From Prorocentrum cordatum (Eukaryota > Sar > Dinophyceae > Prorocentrales > Prorocentraceae): 64,000 bases of DNA. Positions 42,930 through 53,129 of this stretch are shown piece by piece. Within the stretch, counting starts at the first letter, position 1; every line of letters begins with the position of its first letter. The translations under genes were made by a program, and so were the position numbers. The stretch spans positions 256,568-320,567 of the forward strand of contig CAUYUJ010015517.1 of assembly GCA_963575745.1 (NCBI GenBank). The letters run 5' to 3'. Under the pieces are notes generated by a model. That model was not told the DNA's origin and did no database searches. It saw nothing but the letters and a program-made list of their open reading frames with translations.

Positions 42930-43065
42930 ACTCGGAGGTCCGCGCGGATTTCTCGGATCGGCGCTGGAGCCCCCTCCCTGGCGCGCCAGGGGCGGCGCCG
43001 GAGGCGCCGCCAGGGGGCCCAGCGGGCCCCAGCGCCGTTCCCCTATTCAAGCAGGAATCCTCGGA
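42930..43065. mobile_element. GC-rich hairpin element, copy 4
   Basis: CCGCGCGGATTTCTCGGATC at the left, CCTGGCGCGCCAGG and GGCGCCGGAGGCGCC in the centre, GGGGCCCCAGCGCC at the right. It shares order and sequence with copies 2 and 3, but the right arm is shorter and diverged. Confidence 0.65.
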
Positions 43066-44185
43066 GCAGGCCGTTTGAACGTGCAGCGTGTCCCGGGAGG
43101 TCTTCTTCTAATTGTTCCCCAGAGCGTGCGCCGTGAAGTCTGCCAGAGGATCCTTCCCAGAGCTGCCAGGGCCTTTCGAAGGACCTTCCAGGCCGAGTTT
43201 TGGGCACCACGAGCAGCCGGCGCATCGAGCCGCCTTTTGTCATATGTTGCGTGCACCTGCTGGGCTGCTGCACATCTTGTTCGACCTAGTTCCTTGTAAT
43301 CCGCCGAGAGGCCTGATCGGAGTCGTGAAGAAGTGCCTTAGCGACCTCAACCTTTTGGACCCAGACAGGGTGTCAAGCAGTCACAAGGAAATGTGGAACC
43401 GATGCGAGAGGAGCGAGAGGGACGTATGTTTCCGTAGGGCTAGACCACTTCCTCCAGCTGCTAGTTCACCCATAATCCCCAATGTTGTTTGAATGTGTTG
43501 TTCGCATGCTGCGCGCTCGCGCCTTGAGAATCGTAGGCAGCTCGTGCAGGCGAGGGCGGGATCGCTGCGACGACATTGCCGAAGTGGGTCAACGCGAGGT
43601 GGTCTGGTCCGGCGATAACCTCAGGCGGCAGTAGCATACTCGCAGAACCCCCCCCCGTCAGTTGTGTCCACCGCCAGCGGTCTGGCCCTTGCTCGAAGAG
43701 CAGCAGCAACATCAATAATAGCAGAGCCCCAGACCACAATGCAATGAATTCGCGGCCCAAGTTAGGTCCACGGTTTTAGGGACATGCCTCAAAATATTTA
43801 GGTGGTGTCGTCTGATACATCTGCAAGAAAGACTCCCTTATCAGCAATGGCTTTGGCCCTCCTAACGGTGGCCCCTCCCAAAGGGTTGGGTGTTTTTTTA
43901 TGATCATCGCAGCATGTTTCGCTATGCGCTCCAAGGGGCCTTCCAGGGTCTCCGAGAGGCTCCAAAGATAGCAAGATTTGTACCCATGGTTATCAACTGC
44001 GCGTTGGACTTTCTGAGAACGGGCGCCAAGAGGCTGAGGCGCAGTGGATCTGGATGACAATCCAGCCTCTGGGGGTCGGAGTTCTACCTGCACCCACTGC
44101 GCCTCGTGCGCCTGGGTCAGGCAGCCCAGCAGTCCAAGGCGCAGCGGGTGTGGGCACAAATCTTGCCCGCATCCCAGGGGCCCCC
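43066..44185. other. no recognisable gene
   Basis: Several overlapping frames on both strands and no recognised motif. It separates the two head-to-head LINEs. Confidence 0.45.
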
Positions 44186-44189
44186 AAGG

Positions 44190-44390
44190 CCTCCGAACGG
44201 CCTTCCGGGGGGGGGCCCTCGGAGGGGCCTTCTGGGCGGCGTCCGAGGGGCCCTCCGAGGGGGCCCTCCGATGGGGGCCCTCCGAGGGGGCGTCCGAGGG
44301 GCCCCCCGAGGGGCCCTCTGAGAAAGGCCCTCCGAGGGGCTCTCCGAGGAGTCCTCCGAGGGGCCCTCGGAGGCCGCGCCCGCCGCAGGC
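44190..44390. repeat. GGGGCCCTCCGAGG minisatellite
   Basis: Tandem 13-16-bp units (GGGGCCCTCCGAGG, GGGGGCGTCCGAGG, GGGGCTCTCCGAGG). Related to the array at 20.2 kb. Confidence 0.85.
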
Positions 44391-44507
44391 ACGCCCTCCG
44401 GCGCCCCGCCTCCGCGGGCGCCCCCCCCCCGCGAGGGGCGCCGCCGAGGGGCGCCGCGCCGCGGCGGGGCCGCGCCTGCCGCGGGCTATAGCCTGATCGG
44501 CCTGTTT

Positions 44508-44623
44508 TCCACCACCACCACCACCATAAGTTGTAGGGGGAGGGGGTCTCCTCCTCCTCCTCCTCCTCCTCCTCCTCCTCCTCCTCCTCCTCCTCCGCCT
44601 CCTCCTCTCCTCCTCTCCCCCCC
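44508..44623. repeat. (CCA)n-(CTC)n composite, LINE-B 5' flank
   Basis: TTTTCCACCACCACCACCAC, AAGTTGTAGGGGGAGGGGGT, then CTC triplets up to the SL. The same composite (TTTCCACCACC..., AAGTTGGAGGGGCAGGGGGT, CTC) is at 54939-55175. LINE-B therefore appears inserted in the CTC part of a pre-existing repeat. Confidence 0.8.
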
Positions 44624-44645
44624 TCCGTAGCCATTTTGGCTCAAG
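44624..44645 (+). other. dinoflagellate spliced-leader sequence (22 nt, exact)
   Basis: The 22 nt match the conserved dinoflagellate SL (form D-CCGTAGCC...GGCTCAAG) at every position, with T as the first base. The SL is normally added to mRNA 5' ends by trans-splicing from a separate SL RNA. Here it is followed by ATGCCTTC and not by a GT donor, so it is not an SL RNA gene. It marks the exact 5' end of a reverse-transcribed, trans-spliced transcript. Confidence 0.95.
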
Positions 44646-44806
44646 ATGCCTTCTTTGCGGGCTGAGCCCGCATTGGCAGAACTGGATACCGCTAGTCCGC
44701 GGCAGTGCCAGGGTGCTTGCGCCCGACATCCTCTTCGCGAGGACTGGTCCGCCCCAGTCCCTCGCCTGCCCCCTTCACTGGGAGAGCAGCCTCTCTCGCG
44801 GCGGCC

Positions 44807-46829
44807 ATGGGAGGCGGCGGCAAGAAGGGCAGTGGCAGGAAAGGCCTCGGCGGTGGTCGCTCGGCTTCATCGGCAGGGGCCACGACGTACATCGCCTGCA
44901 CGGCCTGCAGGTTCCGCTGGAACTTCAAGAACAACCACTGGTGTTACCAGTGCGGCGGCGCCCTGGTACCGAGCCCCTCGGAGGACAAGCGGCCTCGCGG
45001 CCAGTGGGTCTGGGGCCCGCCGCAGGCAGGCGCAGCGCCTCCTCCTGAGGCAGAGACTGCTGCCGACGCCCCTGCGGCCCCACCCTGGGCCCAGGCGGGA
45101 GGCAAGGGCGCCAAGGGACCGCCTCCGCCTCGGCCCGCGCCGAAGGCCCAGGCCGTCCAAGGCCGGCCTTGGGTCTATCAACAGGCGGGCTGGGTGCCTC
45201 AAGGCGGCCGCGCGGGACAGCAGCAGCCCTCCCAGCCTGCAGACCCGTTTGTGTTCTTCGAGAAGGAGCTCGGCTCGGACTGCGACGAGCTGCTCAAGCT
45301 CAAAGCGGCGGTGCAGGCCAAGAAGGAGGCCCAGGCAGCCGCTGCTGGCGCGGGCGCCCCTCAGAAGGCGCCACTCCTTGAGGAGGAAGTGCGGGCCAAA
45401 GGTGTGGCCTGCAGGAGGGCGCTGGCATGGCTTGAGACCTGCGCTGCCCGCGCTTGGAGGGCGAGCAGTGGCTGGCCGACGCCCAGGCCGCTGAGGACGA
45501 GGCGGCCGCCAGCGCTCACGCTGCGCAGCAGGACTGGGAGGCGGCCTGTGCCAAGCAGGTCAAGGCCAAAGCGGCGCCGCCTTCAGCGCCGCCACCCACT
45601 TCTTCGGCGATCAACCTGTCGACGCTCGTTGATGAGGGCTCGCTGCAGATCGTGGACGGGCCGCTTTTCGACCTCGCGGGCTTGGAGCTCGACGAGCAGG
45701 CGCGCGTCGATTGGGAGCGCATCAAGCAGGAGCTGGCCGACAGCGTCCAGACCGAGGTCCAGGAAGTCCTTGGACCCTCGGCGCAGCGCATCCTGGAGCT
45801 GCGGGAGGAGGCTCGGGAGCTTCGCGCCAGGGAGGAGGCCAAGCGCAGGCGCGTGGACGGCAGCGACGCGGATGGGTCTGCTGCTGGCCCCGCTGCTGCT
45901 GCTGCTCCTGGTGGGGCCGCGTCCGCAGGCGCCGCTGCGGCAGCGGGAGCTCCTGCTGGGGCCGAGGCCATGCGCGCCGCGGCCAGAGCCAAGGCCAAGT
46001 CTGCCCAGGACGAGCTTAATGCTCAGCAGGAGGCCGCCGCCTCCTTCGCAGAGCCCGCTCCTGGCGCCGCCCCCTCCCCTGCAGCCCCGGGGGCTCCGTC
46101 CACAGCCCAACGCAGAGTTAGGGGCGCCGCGCCGAGTTCCTTCGGCATGCTGTTACGGCGGGCGCCCCTGGCCCTACCCCGTCGAGTTCTTCCTCGACGC
46201 GGATGAGGAGCGCGCCTTCGGAAGCGATCCGCCTACAGCACCGTTGGAGGCGCGCAGCACGCCGACTGCGGCTCCAGGCTCGGCGTCACCAACCCCGCAG
46301 GCGAGACGTTCGTCTCCGTCGCGTTCGGCGTCGCGCGGTCCTTCGCCATCCCCGAGTGCGAGGATTTCGGCCACTCGCACTTCTGCGAGCGCCTCGGGTC
46401 AAGCCTCGCTGACGGGTGCGCTTGGCGAGCTGGCGTATGCTGCCCTTAATGACAGCCCTCCCCCGAGGGCTGCGCCTCGCGCATCTACGGCATCGCAGGC
46501 CTCTGTCCCTGCCTCGCCGGGCGGCCCAGGTCAAGGCGCTGCTGTCGCGCACACGGCGCACCTGTACGACGCCGAGCTGGACCCGTTCGAGGAGCTGGCG
46601 CTGGAGGAGGTCATCGACCGCTCCCCCCAGGACTTGCCGTTCGAGGCGGAGGTTGGCCCCTCGCCGCCAGGCGTCACCGCCAGCCCACCAGAGGTTAGCG
46701 CGGACCTGGCTGCCTGCAGCAGCGCCCCTCCTTGCGCTGGGGCGGGCCTCGGCGCACCAGCAGCGCAGGCCTTGGCCGCTCCAGCCCCCTCCAAGCTTAC
46801 CGCCGACGAGAATGATTGCTCGATCCTTT
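44807..46829 (+). pseudogene. LINE-B ORF1-like region, frameshifted
   Basis: Starts at the ATG at 44807 (MGGGGKKGSG). Residues about 25-45 contain a C-x2-C-x11-C-x2-C zinc ribbon (ACTACRFRW...WCYQCG), then an Ala/Pro/Gln-rich region and a helical Glu/Lys/Ala segment. The frame changes near 45440 (continuing as EGEQWLADAQ... to about 46150) and again near 46110-46170 (continuing as YPVEFFLDADEERAFG...). The last part, rich in Pro, Ala and Ser, runs without a stop into the endonuclease region apart from one further shift near 46830. An intact copy may therefore encode one ORF1-ORF2 polyprotein. Nucleic-acid binding is inferred from the zinc ribbon. Confidence 0.7.
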
Positions 46830-49800
46830 ATATGGTAACATCACGGAGTGGGGGCCTCAAGCGCAGCGCTATGTCAACACAGCCCCTTACTCTGTTTATT
46901 GTCTGGTGGAGACTCACGTCACCTCCGCCACGTTCCACTCCAAGACGGAGGTGGACCTTGACAAAGACGGGTGGAAGGTCTGCGCCACAGGGAGCACACC
47001 AACAGGACGAGGACGCTCTTCTGGTGGCGAATGGGTTATGGCCAAGAAGCATCTGGCCACCACGTCACTACAGGCAGTTCGGCAACACGCACAAGCTGCA
47101 CGTCAACCTGATCCTATGCGCGGGTTCGCCGCCATGATCTTGCACATGTCGTCGGGCAACCTGGTCTTGGTATCAGTTTATCTATGGCCAGGATTGGGAG
47201 TTTCTGGCAGAAATCGCCAAGTGTTGGTGGCGTTAGCCTCCTTTCTTCATGGTCTTGCAGACCCTTGGCTGGTTATCCGAGATTGGAACATCTCCCCACA
47301 TCCTTTGAAGGCTCTGGCTGGCCTGAAAGAATAGGAGGCACCCTCCCTCTGCCTGCTGATGTCAGCACCACGTGTGACAAAGGGCAAGAGGGCTCGCTCA
47401 TCGACTTCGCCATGGCCAAGAACGGGACATCCTCCCGGTACCGAGTTCGTTCGCAGCCTCAGGTACCTTGGAAGACGCATTGTGCCTTGCAAGTTGACGT
47501 CCACGACGGCATGCGCAGATGGTGGTACCAGAAACTCATGTTACCTGAACCGTTTCCGAAGGTAGCCGGACCCAAGCTCGCCGCGGACCCCAGCAGCAAG
47601 AGGTCTCTCCTTCGAGCCCAACGGCAAGCGCAAGAACGGGCCCGCGTACCACCCGATCTGTTGGAAGATTACGATTCACTACATCTATGAGGGAGTACTT
47701 TGGATCTTGAGTCCCAGGTCTCTTTTCACATACCTACAGACCTGTGGGAAGAGCAGCCCTCCAAGGAGGGGCTCAGCTCCCAATGTTGCAGCGTGGTCAA
47801 TTCTGAGTTGTTGGGTCAGATCAACGTGCTCGGCCTTGGTGCCGTCACCAGGCAGTGCGCGCGGTGGTCTGCTGGAGTGGGGCGTGCCTTCGCACTTCAT
47901 CATCAGCTTGACCCTCGACTGCGAGTTCCACGCGCAGCTGGATTTTCTTTACGATGGACGCAGACCAAAGCTACTCCAGGGCGGGTGCACATGACTGATG
48001 GAGCTGGAGAATGGTGGGGAACAGTACTCACCTTGGTCCAAAGAATCATGGCTCTCCTACGCCATGGCAAGGATCCTCGCCAGCTAGCGATTTGTACTTC
48101 AGCCCTTGGTCGCTACACCAACGACGCCAACAGCTTCGAGCCATCCGACTTCTTCGGTCCAGGTTAAGAGGGCGCCGCTAATCAGCAGCGGTGGATTTCT
48201 TGGTCTCGCGCCTTCGCGAGCGCCACCGAGCTGGAGCGCGACGACTTCGCCTACTTCACCGAGAAGCTGGCCTGCCGTTCGCAGGCAAGATGCTTGACCT
48301 TGAGGCGGCATTCCTTCATCCGCTGGGCCAAGGAGGTTTGGAAGTCTAAGCCGGGCCTGCTCCACTCACTGGTGAAGGAACCCAAGGCGGTCTCAGCTGA
48401 CCCCTTAGTGGATGGGCGCGTCGTTGGAGACCCATTTGTTAGAATGGAACACACCAGATCCACCTGGGAAAGACTCTGGCACGACCCAGTCGACTCTCAG
48501 TCCGACATCCTCGCCATGTTCAAGCGCCTGCACACGCAGAGCCGCGAGAAGGAGTTAGATCCTGTTAGTGTCGACCAGGTGGACAAGGTTCTCAAGGTTC
48601 TTGGCACCAAGGCCTGCGGAGTTGACTCCATCAAACCTCTGGACCTCCAACGGCTCCCACTTGAAGGTCGGTGTGATTACTGCAGGCTTCTCAACAGCAT
48701 TGAAGAACATGGAGTTTGGCCTGCTCAGATCCTGGCATCGATTGGAGCATTATTACCTAAACCCAAAGGAGGAGAAAGGGTCATTGGCCTACTTCCAGAG
48801 ACGGCGAAGGTTTGGTCCCGCGTGAGAGCAGGCGTTACGTCTACCTGGACTAAGGAGCTCTCTGACTTCTGGGACACTGCAGTGGCGGGCAGCAGCTCGC
48901 TTCGAGCGGGGCTCTTGCGAGCGCTGCTCGATGATTCCGCAGTGGCTCTCGGCATCTCGGCGGCGACCCTGCTCTTGGACTTCGAGAAGTTCTACGACTC
49001 GTTATCCTGGGTCCTCATTGGCCAAGCTGCACTTGATCTCAAGTTCCCAGCGATTGTGGTTCTGCTGGAGCTGGAGATGTGCGCTGGGCCTCGGTTCTTG
49101 CGGGGCTCTCTTGGCGTTGCTGATGCTATCTTCGCCACCGGATCTCTTGTTGCAGGCTCCCCACATGGGGTAAGGATTGCCAAAGTGTTTTTACATCCAT
49201 TGATGGAGGCGGCACATCGCAGAGCGAGCTTCAGCACTTTCTGGACCTTCATTGACGACACGGTTGCCCGCTCAGAAGGCACGCAAGCCAAGGTCCAAAC
49301 CGAGATCCTCCACGCTACGGTCACTCTTGCCGGCCTCGCCACCCAATTCCGACTTACGCTTTCGGACAAGTCAGTCCTCATTGCCACCGTCCCTCAGGAT
49401 GGGAGGAGGACGGCCGCTCAGTTGCAGAAGCGAGGCATCCCTGCGCGGTACGGCCTGCACGGCACGGACCTTGGCATCGATGCGGCGTCTGGCAAGCGGC
49501 GCACAGTCATTATGGCCAGAAGGAGGTTGACCGCCAGCAAGGGGAGGGCAGCTCGTATTGCCCGTCTACGCAGACATGCCCCTCTTCGACGAGAAGCTCA
49601 AGGTCTCTGGACCACAGGCGCAGCTCCTCAAGGCTCTTACGGGCACCAGGCCCATGGCATGTCGCCGTCCAGCGTCCTCGCCGTCAGGCGGCAGGCAGCC
49701 TCGGCTGGAGCTGGGCCCATGAAGGGCAGGTGTCTTACGACCACCCTGGCGGTTCTTTACGGCCCCAAGGACCCTGCCCTGGAGCTGCGTCGAGGCCTTC

Positions 49801-51870
49801 TTTCAGAATTTCTCTGTCTCTGGAAGACCGACACCAGCATTCACCACCGAGTTGAAAACGCTTGGACGGTCATTCATCGGCGGCTTCTCGCAGCTGGCGC
49901 CAGCAGAAGATGGAGATTGGTCAAAGGACCCATTGGAGCTGTTATTGCGACCCTGCTCGACGCGGGATGGGAAGCACCCTCGGCCCTCCGTTGGAGGAGG
50001 CCCACTGATGGAGGAATCGAGGAGTGGCAGATTCCAACCGCACGTCGTTCAGGCTATGACCCCACTGGGTTCGACATCTCCGAGCTGCTGGACGACGTGG
50101 TCACTGGTTTTCGCGCTCAACTTTGGCGCAATGCATCGGCGCATGTTGCAGGGGACTGCTTGGCTGAAGGAGCTGACCTTTATTGGCCCAGACTGGAGCT
50201 CAGTCGCTACGCCAAGAGGGGGGAGCTCGACCTGTTCGGCCTCGAATTGCGCGTGGTCACGGGCGCCCAGTGGACGATGGACAGGCAGCACCCACTGAGC
50301 GAGCCCTCAGACCGCCTGTGCCCGCGGTGCCAGCAGGAGGAAGAAACTCTTGCGCACCGCATTTGGCGATGCCCATGCAACAAAGACCACAGTGATTTCA
50401 CGTCTACTGATCATTTGATTCCCCAAGCGTTAGCCTCTGTTGAATCTGAACCAAGCCTTTGGCTGCGAGGTGTTCCGCCAACCCGTGTCACCCACCCTGT
50501 TTTCAGGGAGCCGTCGGAGAGCCTGAGCAGAGCCCAATTAGGTGAGGTCCCGCTTGGGGCTTGCTCTAGAGACCCTGGCAGTAGCCCGCTGATCGGCTTC
50601 GGGGACGGTTCTGGAGGACGCTTTTCGTCCGACCCTCGTCGCCGTCGGTGTGGCTCCGCCGTCGTTGTGGTCAGGGACGCGCGACCTGGGGAAGGACCTT
50701 TGCGTTGGGCCGTCTTGGGGGGCATCTCTGAGATGTTGCGAGGCCCTTCGCAAACTGTTCCCAGGTCGGAGCTGCAGGCTTTCGCTCTCTTCTTGGAAGG
50801 CACCTCAGGTCCCGTCCATTTTGTGACCGACCACAAGCCACTTATGACGGGTTGGAGTCGGGGTCGGCCCTGGAGCCTGGGAGGGAGGAACAGCGATTTG
50901 TGGCTGCGAATTCGATGCGCCATCGATGACCGAGGCCCTGGGCACGTTTCGGTCGAATGGACGCCCTCGCACCTCTCTCCTGACGACCCCTCCCTCACCT
51001 ATCACGAAGTTTTTCTAGCCAGCGGTAACCAGTTAGCTGACGAAGCGGCATCCAAGGCCGCCGAGCGTTCCTGGACCCTGGCCGCCCAGTCTGCTCCTGC
51101 CACCGACGCTTGGGACCTCACCGCTGCCTTGGTGCGTCGACGTGCACGGCGGGCTCTGGCGGAAGCTTCTTCGGCGGATCCCAAGCGGTCCAAGGCTTCG
51201 ACGGATGTCGATCGCCCGATCCCGAAGACCGCCGAGACCCGCCGCCTCGAGCACGCAGCGAGGGCCAGCGCGCATAGGTTTATTCCTGTTGGGTCCCGGT
51301 TCAGGTGCCAACGGTGCTCTGTTCTTTCGTCCCGACAGGGCCTCTTAGAGGCCCTGAAGACGGAGTGCTTTTCGCCGCAGGCCGTCCCTCCTGGTTTTCC
51401 TCGGGATGTTGTGGCCGCGGCTCGTGGCGGCGTTTCCGTCGGTGGGCAGGAGCTCGACCCATCCCACCGTCTGGGATTCTGGGACTTGCATTCCTTGCAT
51501 TTTTGCTTCCGATGCGGTCGGACCGCGACCGTTGACGGCCGCCAATTGGCCGACGAGTGCGAGCCCCCCACTCGTGAAGGTCGCGAGAACCTCGGCCGAA
51601 TTAAACGCGGGCTGTTTCCGAGCTATGCGGGGCCTTCGAAGGCTTCGCGAGCGATTTCGCATGCGAGGATTGTGGACGCATGCGTCGCCAGGGAGACAGC
51701 ACAGCGTGCCAGGAGGGCAAGCCCTGTACCCTCACACGTTCCTTCCTCCCCTTTGGGGAGGAGGAGGCGCTGGGGGTGGCTGCTACGGAGTAGCCACCAC
51801 GGGTGCAGGTGCTTGGCCTCCTTTCCTCTGTTTTCCCCTCTCCTTTTTAGCACGCTGTGCTGCGCAAAAG
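46830..51870 (+). pseudogene. LINE-B ORF2 region: endonuclease / RT / RNase H, broken
   Basis: Endonuclease: YCLVETHV (catalytic E), RDWN near 47278, then a frameshift near 47300, then SLIDFAM and THCALQV. In-frame stops lie at 47688-47690 and 48165-48167. After that one frame is open from 48168 to beyond the element. Reverse transcriptase: RVIGLL fingers motif, motif A LLLDFEKFYD with its aspartate at 48978, motif B GSLVAGSPHG, and motif C FIDD at 49248-49259. A zinc knuckle CPRCQQEEETLAHRIWRC (C-x2-C-x8-H-x4-C) follows. RNase H has GDGS (50604), RSELQA, VTDHK, TPSH and NQLADEAA, so all four acidic residues are kept. Two Cys modules end it (CQRC, CFRCG). The lesions are few and the active sites intact, so decay is recent or partly sequencing error. 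The original stop is unclear. Confidence 0.8.
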
Positions 51871-51989
51871 GTCCAAAAGGTCCTCCTCCTCCTCCGGATC
51901 AAGGGGGCGTGGATGAGCGGCGGGTCCCGTTCCCGTGGGAAATCGCGGACTCCCGCCGCCGAGCGAGGCGGCACTTGCCGCACTGGTGG

Positions 51990-52045
51990 GGAGGGCACCT
52001 CCCCCGATCCATGGATTTGCCGACTGGCGCGCCAAATCCGTGGAT
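51990..52045. repeat. small inverted repeat GATCCATGGATTT
   Basis: CGATCCATGGATTTG and CAAATCCGTGGATCG form a hairpin just after LINE-B, repeated by TTGATCCATG. Confidence 0.6.
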
Positions 52046-52054
52046 CGTTGATCC

Positions 52055-52215
52055 ATGTTCTCCCTTCTCGTTCTCCTCGTCCTCCTCTTCTCGTCCTCAT
52101 CCTCCTCCTCCTCCTTCTCTTTCTCCTTCTCCTTCTCCTTCTCCTCCCCCTCTTCCTCCACCTCCTCCTACTCCTCCTCCCCCTCCTCCTCCTCCTCCTC
52201 CTCGCCCTCCTCCTC
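52055..52215. repeat. (CTC)n array downstream of LINE-B
   Basis: CTC/TTC triplets with CTTCTCCTTCTCCTT in the middle. Confidence 0.9.
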
Positions 52216-52669
52216 GACTGTGACTGACGCGGGAGGGACCTACGGACCTCGGACGCCTGGGGGGACCCACGGACTCGGAGGAGGAAGAGAGGTACTCATA
52301 TCGCTACCCTTCCCTCGTGGTTCCCTTGTTGGATCTCCTGGGAGGCCCACGTCGCCACCGCTGGATTCGTTTCGAAATCCTTGTCGGAATGCATCCCAGT
52401 AGAGGGCCCGGGTGCAGCGGTATCGGTACCCTTGATTTTCTCCACAGGTGCACGAGCGTAGGCTCGGACGCCTTCGGGACCCGCGCACCTCGGCCTTGGT
52501 TCGAGCACGAACGCGCTTCCCCAGCGAGGCTATTGAGCGGTGTAGGCGAGTGCCGCCCGAGCTTGTACTTCATCTGTCACTTGCTCGTGCAGCCGAGCGC
52601 TCTGGAAGCACTCATCTCAGGAAGGGGAAGTTCACACGGGCACGATCAAACGTCGTCTGCCAGGGAGAT
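52216..52669. other. no recognisable gene
   Basis: Short overlapping frames only. Confidence 0.45.
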
Positions 52670-52900
52670 ATAGAGATATATGGAAAGTGTGGGGGGGGGG
52701 GGGGGGAAGAGCGTCCAGAACGCGTGAGAAGATGCGGCGAATCCTGGGACGTGCGTCTATCTATCTATGTGTGTGCCCCGGGGCCCCTTCAACTTGCTCG
52801 TGCAGCCGGGCGCACCTGAAGTGCGCCGCCGTCGGGGCGCGCGGGCGGCCGTGGCGGACGCAGCAGGGGGGGGCCCACGGGCCTCGTCAGACCACGGGGG
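52670..52900 (+). repeat. dispersed repeat shared with 60460-60680, copy 1
   Basis: GGAAAGTGTGGGGGGG, a CTATCTATGTGTGTGCCCC segment and GGGGCCCCTTCAACTTGCT are followed by a GC-rich stretch. The same order appears at 60.5 kb. A poly-G run lies at 52691-52706. Confidence 0.5.
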
Positions 52901-53129
52901 CCAGCTTTCGGGGACAGGCAACGCTGTGGAGGCGCGCGTCAAGAAACCAGATGTTTTTCGTCAGGGTGCCCTGGGTTTCTTCGCTCCTCGCACTGGGCGG
53001 TGACTTCCCGCAGCCGTTGAAGGAGCTGCTGCGTTCAGGGTGATCCAGGTGTCCCCTCAAGTGCACCTCGCGCGCGGGTTCTCAGGGTTGGATTTATTGC
53101 GAGGGTTTCTTGCGGCCGCGCCCGCACTT

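Larger units (their letters stand above)
44624..51880 (+). mobile_element. LINE-B, SL-headed non-LTR retrotransposon (decayed)
   Basis: About 7.3 kb on the plus strand: SL, leader of about 160 nt, ORF1, endonuclease, reverse transcriptase, knuckle, RNase H, Cys-rich tail, and a pyrimidine-rich 3' end finishing GCAAAAGGTCCAAAAGG at a TCC array (51881-51895). It belongs to the same broad type as LINE-A but is a different family, since the RT and RNase H share motifs and little else. CTC repeats flank both ends. There is no poly(A) run, and the 3' boundary is inferred from the TCC junction. The coding region carries frameshifts and stops, unless some are assembly errors. Confidence 0.85.
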
